Positions 9,673 through 19,208 of a DNA stretch of 64,000 nt are shown here, in pieces. Position 1 is the first letter of the stretch, and each line of letters begins with the position of its first letter. The notes beneath the pieces are model-generated. The model had not been told where the DNA came from. It saw only the letters and a list, made by a program, of their open reading frames with translations, and made no database searches. The stretch covers positions 1 to 64,000 of the forward strand of contig UQER01000019.1 in assembly GCA_900540205.1 (NCBI GenBank), read 5' to 3'. The position numbers and the translations under genes were made by a program. This DNA is from an uncultured Porphyromonadaceae bacterium (GTDB lineage Bacteria; Bacteroidota; Bacteroidia; Bacteroidales; Muribaculaceae).

Positions 9673-12084
9673 TTATTTGACTGCGATTTTTGCGCTGTGG
9701 TGTCCGTTGGCATTGACTATGTAGATGCCGGAAGGCACCCCCGAGAGGTCGAACGACAGCTCGTCGCCGTTGCCGGAGGTATGCAGCACGAGGCGGCCGT
9801 CGGAGGCATAGACCTTGACATCCATCTCAGTGGCATCGCCAACGAAAGCCGTGTAGAGGCGGTCGCCGTCGCGGGTAAGGGTGAGGCGGTCGTTGTGGCC
9901 GTCAGCCGTGACGCCATGGAGACCCGACATGCGGATTGCTTCTTTAAGCCCGGCAAGCGCATTGAATTTTCCTGCGCCCCAGCGCTTCTGTTCGCGTGTG
10001 GAGGTCACCTGTTCATCACGCACTGAGCTTTTGCGGATAATCTCTTTTATGGCGTTGACATCGAGATAGGGGTTGGCTTCAAGCCAGAGTGCGATTGAGC
10101 CGGAGACGAAGGGGGTGGACATCGAGGTGCCCACTTCCTGTTTCCAGTAGTTTACGCGGTCGGATTCCTCAAGCTTGGCCTGGCACATGAGCTTGAGATA
10201 TTCCGGTCCGTAATCTTCATTTTCTTCGATTGCCTTGACAAAGGGATAACTTACGGAAGAGATTATTGCGGAGCCGGGGGCGCAGACAGTGGGGAGATCG
10301 CGGCCGTCGGAAGTGGTGCCGTAGGAGGAGAAGCCGCTGATGCCGCCGACGGTGAAACCTGCGCCTTCATAGCGCGAAGTGCCGCCGTCAAGGCATACCC
10401 AGCGGTCGCGTGTGTTGTAGGAACCCACAACAATGATGTTGTCGGCCACGGCCATGTCGGAGATTGTGCCGTCGGTGGAGCCGTCGGTGAATCCCTCCAC
10501 GCCATAGTTGTCCATCCAGGTGTTCTGCGCGTCGCCGTAGCATTCGATGCTGTGGCCCGGTTCGCCTTCCACCTCGAAGCCGAGCACGTAGTTGTCGTTG
10601 AGGTTTGATGCGATGTTGTTTATCACATAGTAATCCACCATGCCGTAGTAGCGGCCCGTTTCCTCGTGGATTTTGCCGCCCACACCTACATATCCTTCAT
10701 AAGCCTTGCGGAACGTGGCATCGCCCACCACATCGTTGTCGGTTACCTGATAGGCATCAGAGCTGCAGTAGTATGTGCCGATGTTGTCGCCGACAACGCC
10801 CATGCTTTTCACTGTCCTGTAGCCGCGCGATTTGCTGTAGATCACGGCTTTGAGCTTGAAGGGGGTGGCATCGTCGGAGTAAATCTCAATCGAGCCGTTG
10901 CGTGCGGTGAAGCTTTCGGGGTCGGAGGGGTCGTACTGGAAGGCGTATGGATAGATGAGCGTTTTCACAGTGCGCTCCTCCTCGGTGAAGGTTTTCTTCA
11001 GGGCAATCTTGAGGTCGCCTTCGTTTCCGGCCGACACGCACACGATGCCTTTCTGTCCGAAGATGTCGAGCACCTGGTTCAGCGATGTGCGCTTGTCGTG
11101 TGGACCCTGATTGCTGCCGAGCGAGAGGTTCCACACCAGTGGCCAGGGGTGATCGGGATCGTTTTCGCGCAGCCATTCGGCATAGTTCTGAATGTCCTGT
11201 ATTCCGAAGGCAATGAACCCGTCCTGAAGTTCTCCGCATGAGATGGCAATGGTGGCTTCAGGAGCAACACCATAGTATTTGCAGTTTTCGGTGACCAGAG
11301 TGGGCGTCTCGGGCACCTTGGGGTCAGCCCAGGGTTTTGCCACCGTGACAGGCCCGTTGTAGCTGCCCGACATGATGCCGAGCGTGTGGGTGGCATGGTA
11401 GGCGCCTTGCGCGTCGGTTGTGAAATCCTTGATGGTCAGAGGATTGTAGAATTTGTAATCCGGACCTTCCTTTCCCATGAACTGGTACCATAATCCCTCG
11501 ATACGCGATGAACCGTCGGCATACCGGAAATTGATGTGATGCGGGTCTATGCCCTGGTCGATGATGCCGGTTATGACACCTTTGCCGGTGTAGGGTACTG
11601 ACAGCCCGGCTTCCTGACTGCCCTGATGGATGAGGTCGACGCCCTGTTCGGCGCGGGCTACATCCATGTTGGTGTGAAGCTGACGCTGCAGTTGCAGATG
11701 CTTAACGCAATCGAGGGTTGCCATCCGCTCAACGTCGCTGATGGCGATATTTACCAATGCAATGTCGCCGAATACGCTTCGGACATCAAACCCGTTGGCT
11801 GTGAGGTCGTCGGCGGTGAATCCGTTGGCGATGCGCACAAATGCAAGCGATGATTCGGATAGTGTGCCGGCAGCTGTGGCGCGTGCGGCTTTCGCGGGAG
11901 CGCTCTGCTGTGACGGGCTGGTGACGTTGTCGCGACATGCGGCCATGCGCTGCCGCTGGTTGTCCGGGATAGCTTTCATGATTTTGTGCTGCCGGATTTC
12001 AGCCATACTTCGCAAATCAATCTTTTGTGCGAATGATGGCATAGCAATCACAATGAACGATAGTAAGAGTCTCCATTGTTTCAT
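9673..12084 (-). CDS. Secreted S8 subtilase with sorting-like tail
   Basis: The protein has 803 residues and a signal peptide (MKQWRLLLSFIVIAMPSFAQ). The triad is Asp176 (GIIDQGID), His230 and Ser654 (VGTSMSTPFVSG). The histidine motif reads YHATHTLGIMSG rather than the usual HGTHVAG, which may affect activity or reflect a divergent subfamily. A long insertion (about 380-560) separates His and Ser. The C-terminus (VKVYASDGRLVLHTSGNG...GIYIVNANGHHSAKIAVK) is a sorting-tail match. It is predicted to be an exported protease. It is the first gene of a minus-strand run with the LRR protein. Confidence 0.88.
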   Translation of the reverse strand: MKQWRLLLSFIVIAMPSFAQKIDLRSMAEIRQHKIMKAIPDNQRQRMAACRDNVTSPSQQSAPAKAARATAAGTLSESSLAFVRIANGFTADDLTANGFDVRSVFGDIALVNIAISDVERMATLDCVKHLQLQRQLHTNMDVARAEQGVDLIHQGSQEAGLSVPYTGKGVITGIIDQGIDPHHINFRYADGSSRIEGLWYQFMGKEGPDYKFYNPLTIKDFTTDAQGAYHATHTLGIMSGSYNGPVTVAKPWADPKVPETPTLVTENCKYYGVAPEATIAISCGELQDGFIAFGIQDIQNYAEWLRENDPDHPWPLVWNLSLGSNQGPHDKRTSLNQVLDIFGQKGIVCVSAGNEGDLKIALKKTFTEEERTVKTLIYPYAFQYDPSDPESFTARNGSIEIYSDDATPFKLKAVIYSKSRGYRTVKSMGVVGDNIGTYYCSSDAYQVTDNDVVGDATFRKAYEGYVGVGGKIHEETGRYYGMVDYYVINNIASNLNDNYVLGFEVEGEPGHSIECYGDAQNTWMDNYGVEGFTDGSTDGTISDMAVADNIIVVGSYNTRDRWVCLDGGTSRYEGAGFTVGGISGFSSYGTTSDGRDLPTVCAPGSAIISSVSYPFVKAIEENEDYGPEYLKLMCQAKLEESDRVNYWKQEVGTSMSTPFVSGSIALWLEANPYLDVNAIKEIIRKSSVRDEQVTSTREQKRWGAGKFNALAGLKEAIRMSGLHGVTADGHNDRLTLTRDGDRLYTAFVGDATEMDVKVYASDGRLVLHTSGNGDELSFDLSGVPSGIYIVNANGHHSAKIAVK

Positions 12085-12480
12085 AGGCTGTATGAAATAT
12101 TTTGATTTATAAGGATTGGTGGAAATTATGGTTAATATTGAATTGTTAATGCGGAGTTTGATTTAGTGATAATTCTGACACTGAAATTTAATTTGTAAAA
12201 ATTAACGATTGATTTTAACTATTCGATTCCGCAGGAGAGTAATATTTATACAAAGTTAAATAAAATTCAGATTCAAAGGTGATACTGATGCATAAAAAAG
12301 TTGCCGAGCCTGTTATTTTTTAATTTAGTTTAATTGAAACGACCTGATTCTGCCGCTAATTCCGAGCCGCTTTTTGTCGGGAGCAGCCGGTTTGACGGCT
12401 GCCAAAAAAATGTATAAACGGACCAAGCCGAATTTATCAGTGCAAGGACATCAACATTTCTTCAAGACAATGCTTTCAAC

Positions 12481-12592
12481 AACTTGTAGGGTCGCGACCT
12501 GTCGCGACGCAGGTGGGATGTGCAAATGAATGCCTGATGCTCAAATATGTTACGCAGGGTTGCAGTCGCGACAGGTCGCGACCCTACAAGTT
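12481..12592. repeat. 112-bp MITE-like inverted-repeat element, copy 1
   Basis: Two perfectly complementary 28-bp arms (12481-12508 and 12565-12592) contain TAGGGTCGCGACCTGTCGCG and flank a 56-bp spacer. Each arm itself carries two GTCGCGAC palindromes. A third partial piece (GGGTCGCGACCCTACGAC) lies at 12674-12691. A second full copy is at 40981-41082. The rest of the 12085-12723 gap is AT-rich and shows no gene. Confidence 0.9.
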
Positions 12593-12723
12593 GATGGATG
12601 CGACGTCAGGTTACAAGAATAAAATGCACCGAACTTTCAGCTTGGCCCCTAAATTCCTTAAGTAAACAGCATTGGGTCGCGACCCTACGACAAGCACCAT
12701 AAATTATATAAAACCAGGAATAG

Positions 12724-14178
12724 TCAGTGGAGGATGCGCCAGGGGGAGGGATAGGGGTTGTTGGCGCGGTTGCCGAGGTTGTTGACGAAGCCGAGGGGGA
12801 GGCCGCCGTGGGTGAGCAGCACCCATCCGCGCGGAGCATCGAATCCGCCGAGCGATTCGCGGCGCAGGAAGGCAAGTGCCGTGTCGCGGTCCACGTCCAC
12901 CTGCGGGAAAGCCCCGGCGCGGAGCGCCTGCGACAACGCCAGCCCCTGTGCCGGCACAAGTTTGCCACCTTTCAGCCGTCCGGCATCCACACCACGCAGA
13001 ATCAGGTCGAGCGCACCATCAAGCTCCCTGAACAGGGGTTCATATCGCCGTGCCACAGCCTCCACTGTCTCGCCGTCGCGGCCAGGAAGGGCCACAAAAT
13101 CGCCGTCGAGCCATTCGGCAAGCATGCCGGAGGCCTGTGCAGGCATCACAGCGCACGCATCGGCTTTCCCTCTCTTATTGGAACATCCTTTCGGCATGTG
13201 ATTCCGCCCTGCCGACTGTTTCGACGCCTTACGCACTGACACTTCGACGGGCGTACGAGGCTCATATTCGCCGGGCTTGCGCAGCACGGCCATGAACAGT
13301 CCTTCGCCACGCACACGTCCGGGGAGAAAGCGCATCATCCCGCGGTCGGTCACGATGCCGGAGCCTTCGGCAGGGAGCGGCACTTCCACCCGGAGTGCAC
13401 CCAGCTCCTGCGCCATGCGCTCCACTATCTGCTCGTTCTCGATGCGGTTGAAGGTGCATGTGGAGTAGATAAAAAAGCCGCCGGGAGCAAGGGCCGGCCA
13501 CAGATTCTCCACAATCTCCCACTGGCGCGCGGCACACTCGGCCACCAGCGCGGGAGTCCACTGCGTGCGTGCCGTCTCGTCCTTGCGCATCATCCCCTCG
13601 CCCGAGCATGGCACATCCGCCGCAATGATGTCGAACCATCCGCCGAGACGCCGGAAACGCGCCGTGTCGCCACGGCTGACGGCCACATGCGGATGCCCCC
13701 ATTTCTCCACATTTTCCTTCAGCACTTCGGCACGCCGGAAGTCAAACTCGTTGGCCACCACAAGCGCGTCGGCCGGCAAGGCATCGATGGCTGCGGTGGT
13801 CTTGCCACCCGGGGCAGCGCAGGCGTCGAGATAGCGCAACGGAGCATCCCCGCCGCCGAGCAGACGCGCCAGATGCCCCACCACATGGCCAAGAATCATC
13901 GACGATGCATCCTGCACATAGTAGGCGCCCTGGTGCATGGCGGGGTCGTGGGTGAAATCGGGACGCTGCGGCAGATAGAACCCCGCCGGACACCAGGGCA
14001 CGGGGTCGGAGGCGGCACATGCCAGTACCGGCGAAAGCGAGGTGTCAGGATTTCTGCGCCGGTTGACGCGCACCGACACCACGGGGGAGGTGTTTTCCAG
14101 CGCATCCACAAGTCCGTCGGAAAGTGTGGGGAGATTGTCGGCTATGAACCGGCGGTATTCGTTGCTTACAGGCTGCAT
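12724..14178 (-). CDS. RsmF/NOL1-NOP2-Sun family RNA m5C methyltransferase
   Basis: This is a 484-residue S-adenosylmethionine-dependent cytosine-C5 RNA methyltransferase. It shows motif I YLDACAAPGGKTTAA, motif IV ADVPCSGEG with Cys191, and motif VI YSTCTFNRIENEQ with the catalytic Cys241. The C-terminal part (from about 330) holds the extra RNA-binding region found in RsmF-type proteins (VLLTHGGLPLGFVNNLGNR). The likely target is 16S rRNA, though the exact base cannot be read from the sequence. The gene is 12 bp downstream of the 7TM-HD gene and is probably the last gene of the spoT operon. Confidence 0.88.
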   Translation of the reverse strand: MQPVSNEYRRFIADNLPTLSDGLVDALENTSPVVSVRVNRRRNPDTSLSPVLACAASDPVPWCPAGFYLPQRPDFTHDPAMHQGAYYVQDASSMILGHVVGHLARLLGGGDAPLRYLDACAAPGGKTTAAIDALPADALVVANEFDFRRAEVLKENVEKWGHPHVAVSRGDTARFRRLGGWFDIIAADVPCSGEGMMRKDETARTQWTPALVAECAARQWEIVENLWPALAPGGFFIYSTCTFNRIENEQIVERMAQELGALRVEVPLPAEGSGIVTDRGMMRFLPGRVRGEGLFMAVLRKPGEYEPRTPVEVSVRKASKQSAGRNHMPKGCSNKRGKADACAVMPAQASGMLAEWLDGDFVALPGRDGETVEAVARRYEPLFRELDGALDLILRGVDAGRLKGGKLVPAQGLALSQALRAGAFPQVDVDRDTALAFLRRESLGGFDAPRGWVLLTHGGLPLGFVNNLGNRANNPYPSPWRILH

Positions 14179-14190
14179 GTCAGAGCGGCA

Positions 14191-16272
14191 TTATTTGGTT
14201 CCTGCGGGCGCCTGCGATTCGCCCGACTCCGGCTGCGCTTCGCTGCCGGCAGGCCGCGGTGTCTCCGACGGATACTGCACCCGGGCATGATACATGCTGC
14301 GCAGACGCGAGATGAATGTCTCCTTGATCTCCTTGATGTCGCGGAACGACAGCGGCGACTCGTTGTGAAGCCCGTCGGCCACCTGCCCGTCGATAAGCCT
14401 GTTCACCAGATTGCTGATGGCCTCGGGCGAATGGTCGGTGAGCGAGCGCGACGCAGCCTCCACCGAGTCGGCCATCATGAGTACAGATGCCTCGCGGGTC
14501 TGCGGGTTCGGGCCGGGATAGGTGAACGGAGCGGGATCAACCTCCTTGTCGGGATGGTTGCGGCACTCCATTGTATAGAAATATTTTGCCCGTCCACGCC
14601 CGTGATGCTGCTCGATGAGGTCGCGCACGGCCTTGGGAAGTTTGGCCTTTTCTGCGCGTCGCAGCCCGTCGGTGATGTGGCGCACGATTATGCCGGCACT
14701 CTGCACGGGCGTAAGGGCGTCGTGGGGGTTCACGCCATACTGATTCTCGGTGAAGAAGGCCGGATTGTCTATTTTGCCGATATCATGATAGAGCGCACCT
14801 GCCCTGACAAGCTGCACGTTCGCACCGATGCGGTGGGCGGCCTCGGTGGCCAGATTGCTCACGGCCATGGAGTGCTGGAAGGTGCCGGGACATTCGCGCG
14901 ACAGTTCGCGGATGGTGCGGTTGTTGATATCCGAAAGCTCCACGAGGGTCACTGTGGACACCAGGCCGAACAGCTTCTCAACCACGAAGATGAGGATATA
15001 GGCGAACGATATGAGCACTGCATTGATGCCGAAATAGCCGATAAGACGCCAGGACAGCGCTCCGAGCGTGCCGGCCATCATCAGCTCGAAGCCCACGTAG
15101 GACGCCACGTAGGCCACGAATCCCACCAGCGCCGACCGCAACAGCTGGCTGCGGCGCGAGAGATCGCGCAGAGAGAAGAGCACGAACGTGCCTGCCACCA
15201 TCTCCACCGACACGAACTCAAGCGGATAGGAGGCCGCCACGGCGCACAGAAGCACCTCTATCACATAGCTGAAGAACGCCGTGCGCGAATCGTAGAACAC
15301 GGCCACCATTATGGGCAGTATGGCCAGCGGCACAGTGTAGATGCCGCTGCGGAACACCTTCGACACCAGCACCGTGAAGATGAAGAACACCACCAGCAGC
15401 AACAGCGGCAGCAGCACGAGCTTCACGCGCCGCACTCCGCCGGGGAGATAGAAATACATATATGTATACAGCATCCCCAGAAGCAGCATCACGAAAATGG
15501 TCTTGCCGGCATAGGAATTGATACGTTGCGAGCGGTCGAAGCTGCTCTGCTTGTCGAGCATCAGCTCATACGTCTGGAGCACCTGGTAAAGCTGCGGGGT
15601 GACAATTTCGGCAGGGCCGATGATCTTCTCCCCTTTCTGAATCAGTCCCACACCGGCCACCACCGGCTGTATGAGGCTTTCGCGGTACTGCCGCGTGGCC
15701 TCGCGGTCCTCCACAATGTTGGGCAGAAGCAGCGCCGACAGCCCTGCGGCCTGAAAGGCCCTGTGTGCGTCGGCTCCGCTCATGAGGCTGTCGATATAGG
15801 CGTAGGCTCCGCGCTGCGACAGATAGTTGGAGGTCTTGCGTGTGACGTTTACGTTGTTTTCATTAAACTTCACCTCCGTAAGCTCGCCACGGGCAATCAG
15901 CGCCGCCGTGGCAGCGTCGACAATACCCTGCCGGTACACACGCGCCAGAGCGGCCTCGAGCCTGCTGCGCATATGCCGGGGGATGGAATCGGCGGCGGCG
16001 ATGCGTGCCATCACCTGACGTCCCTGCGCGTCGTCGCGCCGGAATATGGGCACAAGCGAGTTGTCGATGCTGTCGGTCATGCGTTTCACCGTGGCCGAAT
16101 CGCGGTAGACAGGGATGTCGAACGGCGCCCGCAGCAGCGAATAGGCCCACGGGCGGTTCTCCTCGTAAGTGTAATGGTTCCGCGTCATGCGCGGCATGAA
16201 ATAGACAATCATTGTGGCCGCCGCCACAAACGCCAGCGCCAGATAAACCTTGTTTTTAGTCTGCGACTTCAT
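14191..16272 (-). CDS. 7TM-HD family protein, PgpH-like cyclic-di-AMP phosphodiesterase
   Basis: The protein has 693 residues: an N-terminal membrane segment (about 8-26), a long extracytoplasmic 7TMR-HDED-type domain (about 30-250), several membrane helices (about 270-450), then a cytoplasmic HD domain with His496-Asp497 in ALYHDIGKID. This order is that of the PgpH/YqfF family, whose characterised members hydrolyse c-di-AMP. Substrate assignment here is by family. It lies 24 bp downstream of the spoT-like gene, so two nucleotide second-messenger genes share an operon. The C-terminus is a short low-complexity Pro/Glu/Ser tail. Confidence 0.88.
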   Translation of the reverse strand: MKSQTKNKVYLALAFVAAATMIVYFMPRMTRNHYTYEENRPWAYSLLRAPFDIPVYRDSATVKRMTDSIDNSLVPIFRRDDAQGRQVMARIAAADSIPRHMRSRLEAALARVYRQGIVDAATAALIARGELTEVKFNENNVNVTRKTSNYLSQRGAYAYIDSLMSGADAHRAFQAAGLSALLLPNIVEDREATRQYRESLIQPVVAGVGLIQKGEKIIGPAEIVTPQLYQVLQTYELMLDKQSSFDRSQRINSYAGKTIFVMLLLGMLYTYMYFYLPGGVRRVKLVLLPLLLLVVFFIFTVLVSKVFRSGIYTVPLAILPIMVAVFYDSRTAFFSYVIEVLLCAVAASYPLEFVSVEMVAGTFVLFSLRDLSRRSQLLRSALVGFVAYVASYVGFELMMAGTLGALSWRLIGYFGINAVLISFAYILIFVVEKLFGLVSTVTLVELSDINNRTIRELSRECPGTFQHSMAVSNLATEAAHRIGANVQLVRAGALYHDIGKIDNPAFFTENQYGVNPHDALTPVQSAGIIVRHITDGLRRAEKAKLPKAVRDLIEQHHGRGRAKYFYTMECRNHPDKEVDPAPFTYPGPNPQTREASVLMMADSVEAASRSLTDHSPEAISNLVNRLIDGQVADGLHNESPLSFRDIKEIKETFISRLRSMYHARVQYPSETPRPAGSEAQPESGESQAPAGTK

Positions 16273-16296
16273 AAACTGAGCAGTCAGAATAATTTT

Positions 16297-18549
16297 TCAG
16301 ATTCGCGCCACCTTCTCTATACCGTCGATTTTGCGGATTTTGGCGCAGAGGGCGTCCACCTCGGCCACATCGTTCACCAGCAGCGACATGTCGGCATGAA
16401 ACACCTCCTTGTCGGCACGGATGTCGAGCGAGCGTATATCATAGGTGAGCTGCTGCGAGATCAGCTGGGTCAGATCGTGCAGGATGCCGTGGCGGTCAAT
16501 CCCCTCGATACCTATGCTGGCAAGGAATTTCGAGTCACCGACATCCCATTTCACCGAAAGGATGCGGGGGCCGAAGCTGGCCTTGAGCATATTGGCGCGC
16601 GGACAGTCGAGGCTGTGCACCGTCACAGTGCCGTCGTCCTCGATGAATCCGAGCACGCTGTCGCCCGGTATGGGATTGCAGCACGGCGAGAAGTTGAAGT
16701 TGCTCTCGCCGTCGGGCTGCATATGCAGCACATACGTCTGCTTCGTGTCGATTTTCGGGCGCGCGGGAGCCTTGGCGGCCGCTTCGGCACCGGCGGCATC
16801 CTGTTCGGCATCGCTGCGGCGCAGCAGCTTGTTGAGCAAGCGCTTGGACACGGAGCTCTGCTTGTTGCGGAGCGTTTTCACCACATAGTCGTTGAGCACT
16901 ATCTCCTGATTGCCCAGCTGCAGATACAGGGCGTCGCGGCTGGGCGCCTTGAACAGGCCCATCACTTTTGTGATGGCCACATTATCGTCGGTGATGCCGT
17001 TCTCCTTGAGAAATTTGGTGAAGATTTCGCGCCCGGCGGCAATGGCCGGCTGCTGCTGCTTGCGCAATGCGGCGCGCAGACGGGTCTTGCCGTTGGCCGT
17101 AGCAAGGAAGTCAATCCACTCAGGCTTTGGTGTCTGGCTCTGCGAGGTGAGCACCTCCACCTGGTCGCCCGATTTCAGTTTCTGGCTCAGAGGCACCAGC
17201 TTGTGGTTCACCTTTCCGGCTATGCAGTGGCATCCTATCTGGGTGTGCAGCGTGAAAGCCACGTCGAGCACGGTGGATTCCATCGGGAGCGTGAGCAGCT
17301 CCCCTTTGGGTGTGAACACCACAATTTCCGAAGCAAACAGGTTGAGCTTGAGCGTGTCGAGGAAGTCGAGGGCATTCGGTTCGGGGTCATCGAGAATATC
17401 CTTGATGGTATGCAGCCATGCGTTCAGCTCCGACTCCTCGTCGCCCTCGCCTACCTTGTATTTCCAGTGGGCGGCAAAGCCCTTCTCGGCAATCTCGTCC
17501 ATACGTTTGGAGCGTATCTGCACCTCCACCCAGTTGCCGTCGGGGCCCATCACGGTGAGGTGCAGGGCCTGATAGCCGTTGACCTTGGGCACCGACACCC
17601 AGTCGCGCGTGCGGTCGGGATGCAGCCGGTAGATGTCGGTTATGGCCGAATAAATCTGCCAGCAGATACCCTTCTCCTTGGCCGGGTCGTCGCATTCGAA
17701 CACGATGCGCGCGGCATAGAGGTCGTACACCTCATCGAAAGGTATATGCTTGGTCTCCATCTTGTTCCAGATGGAATAGGCCGATTTTACCCTCGCCTTG
17801 GCCGTGTATTTCAGCCCCATCTGGTCCAGACGCTCAAGCACCGGCGCGGCGAAATTCTCGTATATGCTGTTACGCGATGCCTCGGTGGCCGCAATCTTTT
17901 CGCTTATGCTCCTGAATGCCTCCGGATGCTCGTACTTGAAACTCAGGTTCTCCAGTTCGGTCTTTATCTCGAACAGCCCCAGACGGTGGGCCAGCGGTGC
18001 GTAGATGTAGAGCGTCTCGCCGGCAATCTTGTACTGCTTGTTGGGCGCCATCGACCCCAGAGTGCGCATGTTGTGCAGGCGGTCGGCCATCTTTATGAGC
18101 ACCACGCGGATATCCTCCGACATGGTCAGCAGCAGTTTGCGGAAATTCTCTGCCTGTGCCGAAGCCTTGTCGCCGAAGATTCCGCCCGAAATCTTAGTAA
18201 GCCCTTCCACCAGCTGGGCTATCTTCTTGCCGAAGTTCTGCTCTATGTCCTCCACTGTGTAGTCGGTGTCCTCCACCACGTCGTGCAGCAGAGCGGCACA
18301 GATGGAGGTGGAGCCGAGGCCGATCTCCTGACTGGCAATCTTGGCCACGGCTATTGGATGCAGGATGTAAGGCTCGCCCGAACGGCGGCGCACACCTTTG
18401 TGTGCCTCCTTGGCGAAGGCGAAGGCCCGTTCTATTATTTCCACCTTTTTGCGGTGGTTGCTTTTCAGATATCCGTCGAGCACCTCACGAAAGGCTTCTT
18501 CAATCATGCGGTCCTCGGCCTCGGTGGTGAAACTGGCGTTGTTGCTCAT
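16297..18549 (-). CDS. RelA/SpoT-family (p)ppGpp synthetase/hydrolase
   Basis: The protein has 750 residues, the normal length for a long Rel/SpoT. Order: an HD hydrolase domain (about 45-200; ALLHDVVEDT with His89-Asp90), a synthetase domain (about 230-370; NGYQALHLTV and EVQIRSKRMDE), a TGS domain (about 400-460), a helical and Cys-containing region (about 560-660) and a C-terminal ACT domain (about 675-750). Both the HD and synthetase motifs look intact, so it should be bifunctional. It sits cytoplasmically and controls the stringent response. A promoter with a perfect -33/-7 arrangement lies upstream at 18585-18615. Confidence 0.95.
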   Translation of the reverse strand: MSNNASFTTEAEDRMIEEAFREVLDGYLKSNHRKKVEIIERAFAFAKEAHKGVRRRSGEPYILHPIAVAKIASQEIGLGSTSICAALLHDVVEDTDYTVEDIEQNFGKKIAQLVEGLTKISGGIFGDKASAQAENFRKLLLTMSEDIRVVLIKMADRLHNMRTLGSMAPNKQYKIAGETLYIYAPLAHRLGLFEIKTELENLSFKYEHPEAFRSISEKIAATEASRNSIYENFAAPVLERLDQMGLKYTAKARVKSAYSIWNKMETKHIPFDEVYDLYAARIVFECDDPAKEKGICWQIYSAITDIYRLHPDRTRDWVSVPKVNGYQALHLTVMGPDGNWVEVQIRSKRMDEIAEKGFAAHWKYKVGEGDEESELNAWLHTIKDILDDPEPNALDFLDTLKLNLFASEIVVFTPKGELLTLPMESTVLDVAFTLHTQIGCHCIAGKVNHKLVPLSQKLKSGDQVEVLTSQSQTPKPEWIDFLATANGKTRLRAALRKQQQPAIAAGREIFTKFLKENGITDDNVAITKVMGLFKAPSRDALYLQLGNQEIVLNDYVVKTLRNKQSSVSKRLLNKLLRRSDAEQDAAGAEAAAKAPARPKIDTKQTYVLHMQPDGESNFNFSPCCNPIPGDSVLGFIEDDGTVTVHSLDCPRANMLKASFGPRILSVKWDVGDSKFLASIGIEGIDRHGILHDLTQLISQQLTYDIRSLDIRADKEVFHADMSLLVNDVAEVDALCAKIRKIDGIEKVARI

Positions 18550-18584
18550 GGGCGGAGGTGGATAGATTTTTTTGCATTAAAATC

Positions 18585-18615
18585 CAAAAATACAACAATT
18601 CCGCCATTTCCGCAA
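18585..18615 (-). promoter_or_regulatory. Bacteroidota promoter of the spoT operon
   Basis: The minus strand reads TTTG (18615-18612), 19 bases, then TATTTTTG (18592-18585). This is a textbook -33/-7 pair, about 36 bp before the spoT start. It separates the spoT operon from the phage-like module transcribed in the same direction. Confidence 0.75.
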
Positions 18616-18707
18616 AAAAATCCCCGCGCAGACCCGGAAATATGCCGTAACGGCATCGTTTCGCATCCGGACTTACGCGGATAAATCAATTTTATACGGA
18701 GGAAAGA

Positions 18708-19208
18708 TCACGGCCACCCGGGCACGGAGAAAGGCGCGCAGCCACTGCCGCCTGCACCGTTCACGACGGCCGACACTGCCGCTGCGGCCGCATCGCGCTG
18801 AGCCGCCAGATGCACGGCAAACGAGGCATCGGTCGGCGACGCCACCCATCCGAGCACCCCGGTGGCAACGGCATGCTCCAGTTGCCGCTTCACAAGCAAC
18901 GGCATCCCGGCTGCCGGTTCGGCCGCCGTCCTGAAAGTCACCTCAAGGGTCATCGGCTGCGATTCGTCGTAAGGAAGCGCTTCGCCACCATCCACCCCGT
19001 CGATGCAGCTCTTCTCCACCGCTCCGCCGAGGGTGAGCAGAATGTCGGCGAACACCATCCGCGCCACCACCCGCAGCGCAGGCAGCTGGTCGCGGGTGAG
19101 CAGCGGCGACGAGGCCGCCCCTCCGGGAGCCGTGACGCTCCGCAAGGCCGTTAGTGCCATCATCTCGTCGGTGATGGTCTGGATGTTGAGTTGTATGTGA
19201 AGGCTCAT
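18708..19208 (-). CDS. Hypothetical protein, last gene of the phage-like module
   Basis: The protein has 166 residues, is Ala-rich, and has no signal peptide, membrane helix or known catalytic motif that I recognise. Its start overlaps the stop of the upstream gene by ATGA, so translation is probably coupled. Its start region (MSLHIQLNIQTITDEMMALT) and the hydrophobic, helical middle part are compatible with a small structural or adaptor protein. Position after portal and capsid genes suggests a head-completion or virion-associated role, but this is inference from context only. Confidence 0.6.
   Translation of the reverse strand: MSLHIQLNIQTITDEMMALTALRSVTAPGGAASSPLLTRDQLPALRVVARMVFADILLTLGGAVEKSCIDGVDGGEALPYDESQPMTLEVTFRTAAEPAAGMPLLVKRQLEHAVATGVLGWVASPTDASFAVHLAAQRDAAAAAVSAVVNGAGGSGCAPFSVPGWP

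Noticed and set aside
12383..12410. A hairpin (GCAGCCG with CGGCTGC) followed by seven A on the plus strand, considered as a terminator.
   Set aside because: The A run lies on the wrong side to give a U tract after the hairpin on either strand.
12481..12691. Repeated GTCGCGAC blocks considered as a CRISPR array.
   Set aside because: The blocks are inverted arms of one element, not regularly spaced direct repeats, and no cas genes occur.
13687..18684. A 1665-codon open frame on the plus strand, opposite rsmF-like, the 7TM-HD gene and spoT-like genes.
   Set aside because: It runs antisense through three well-supported genes and their junctions, has no known domain and is His/Gly-rich as expected from reversed codon usage in a GC-rich genome. 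The genes on the minus strand carry all motifs.
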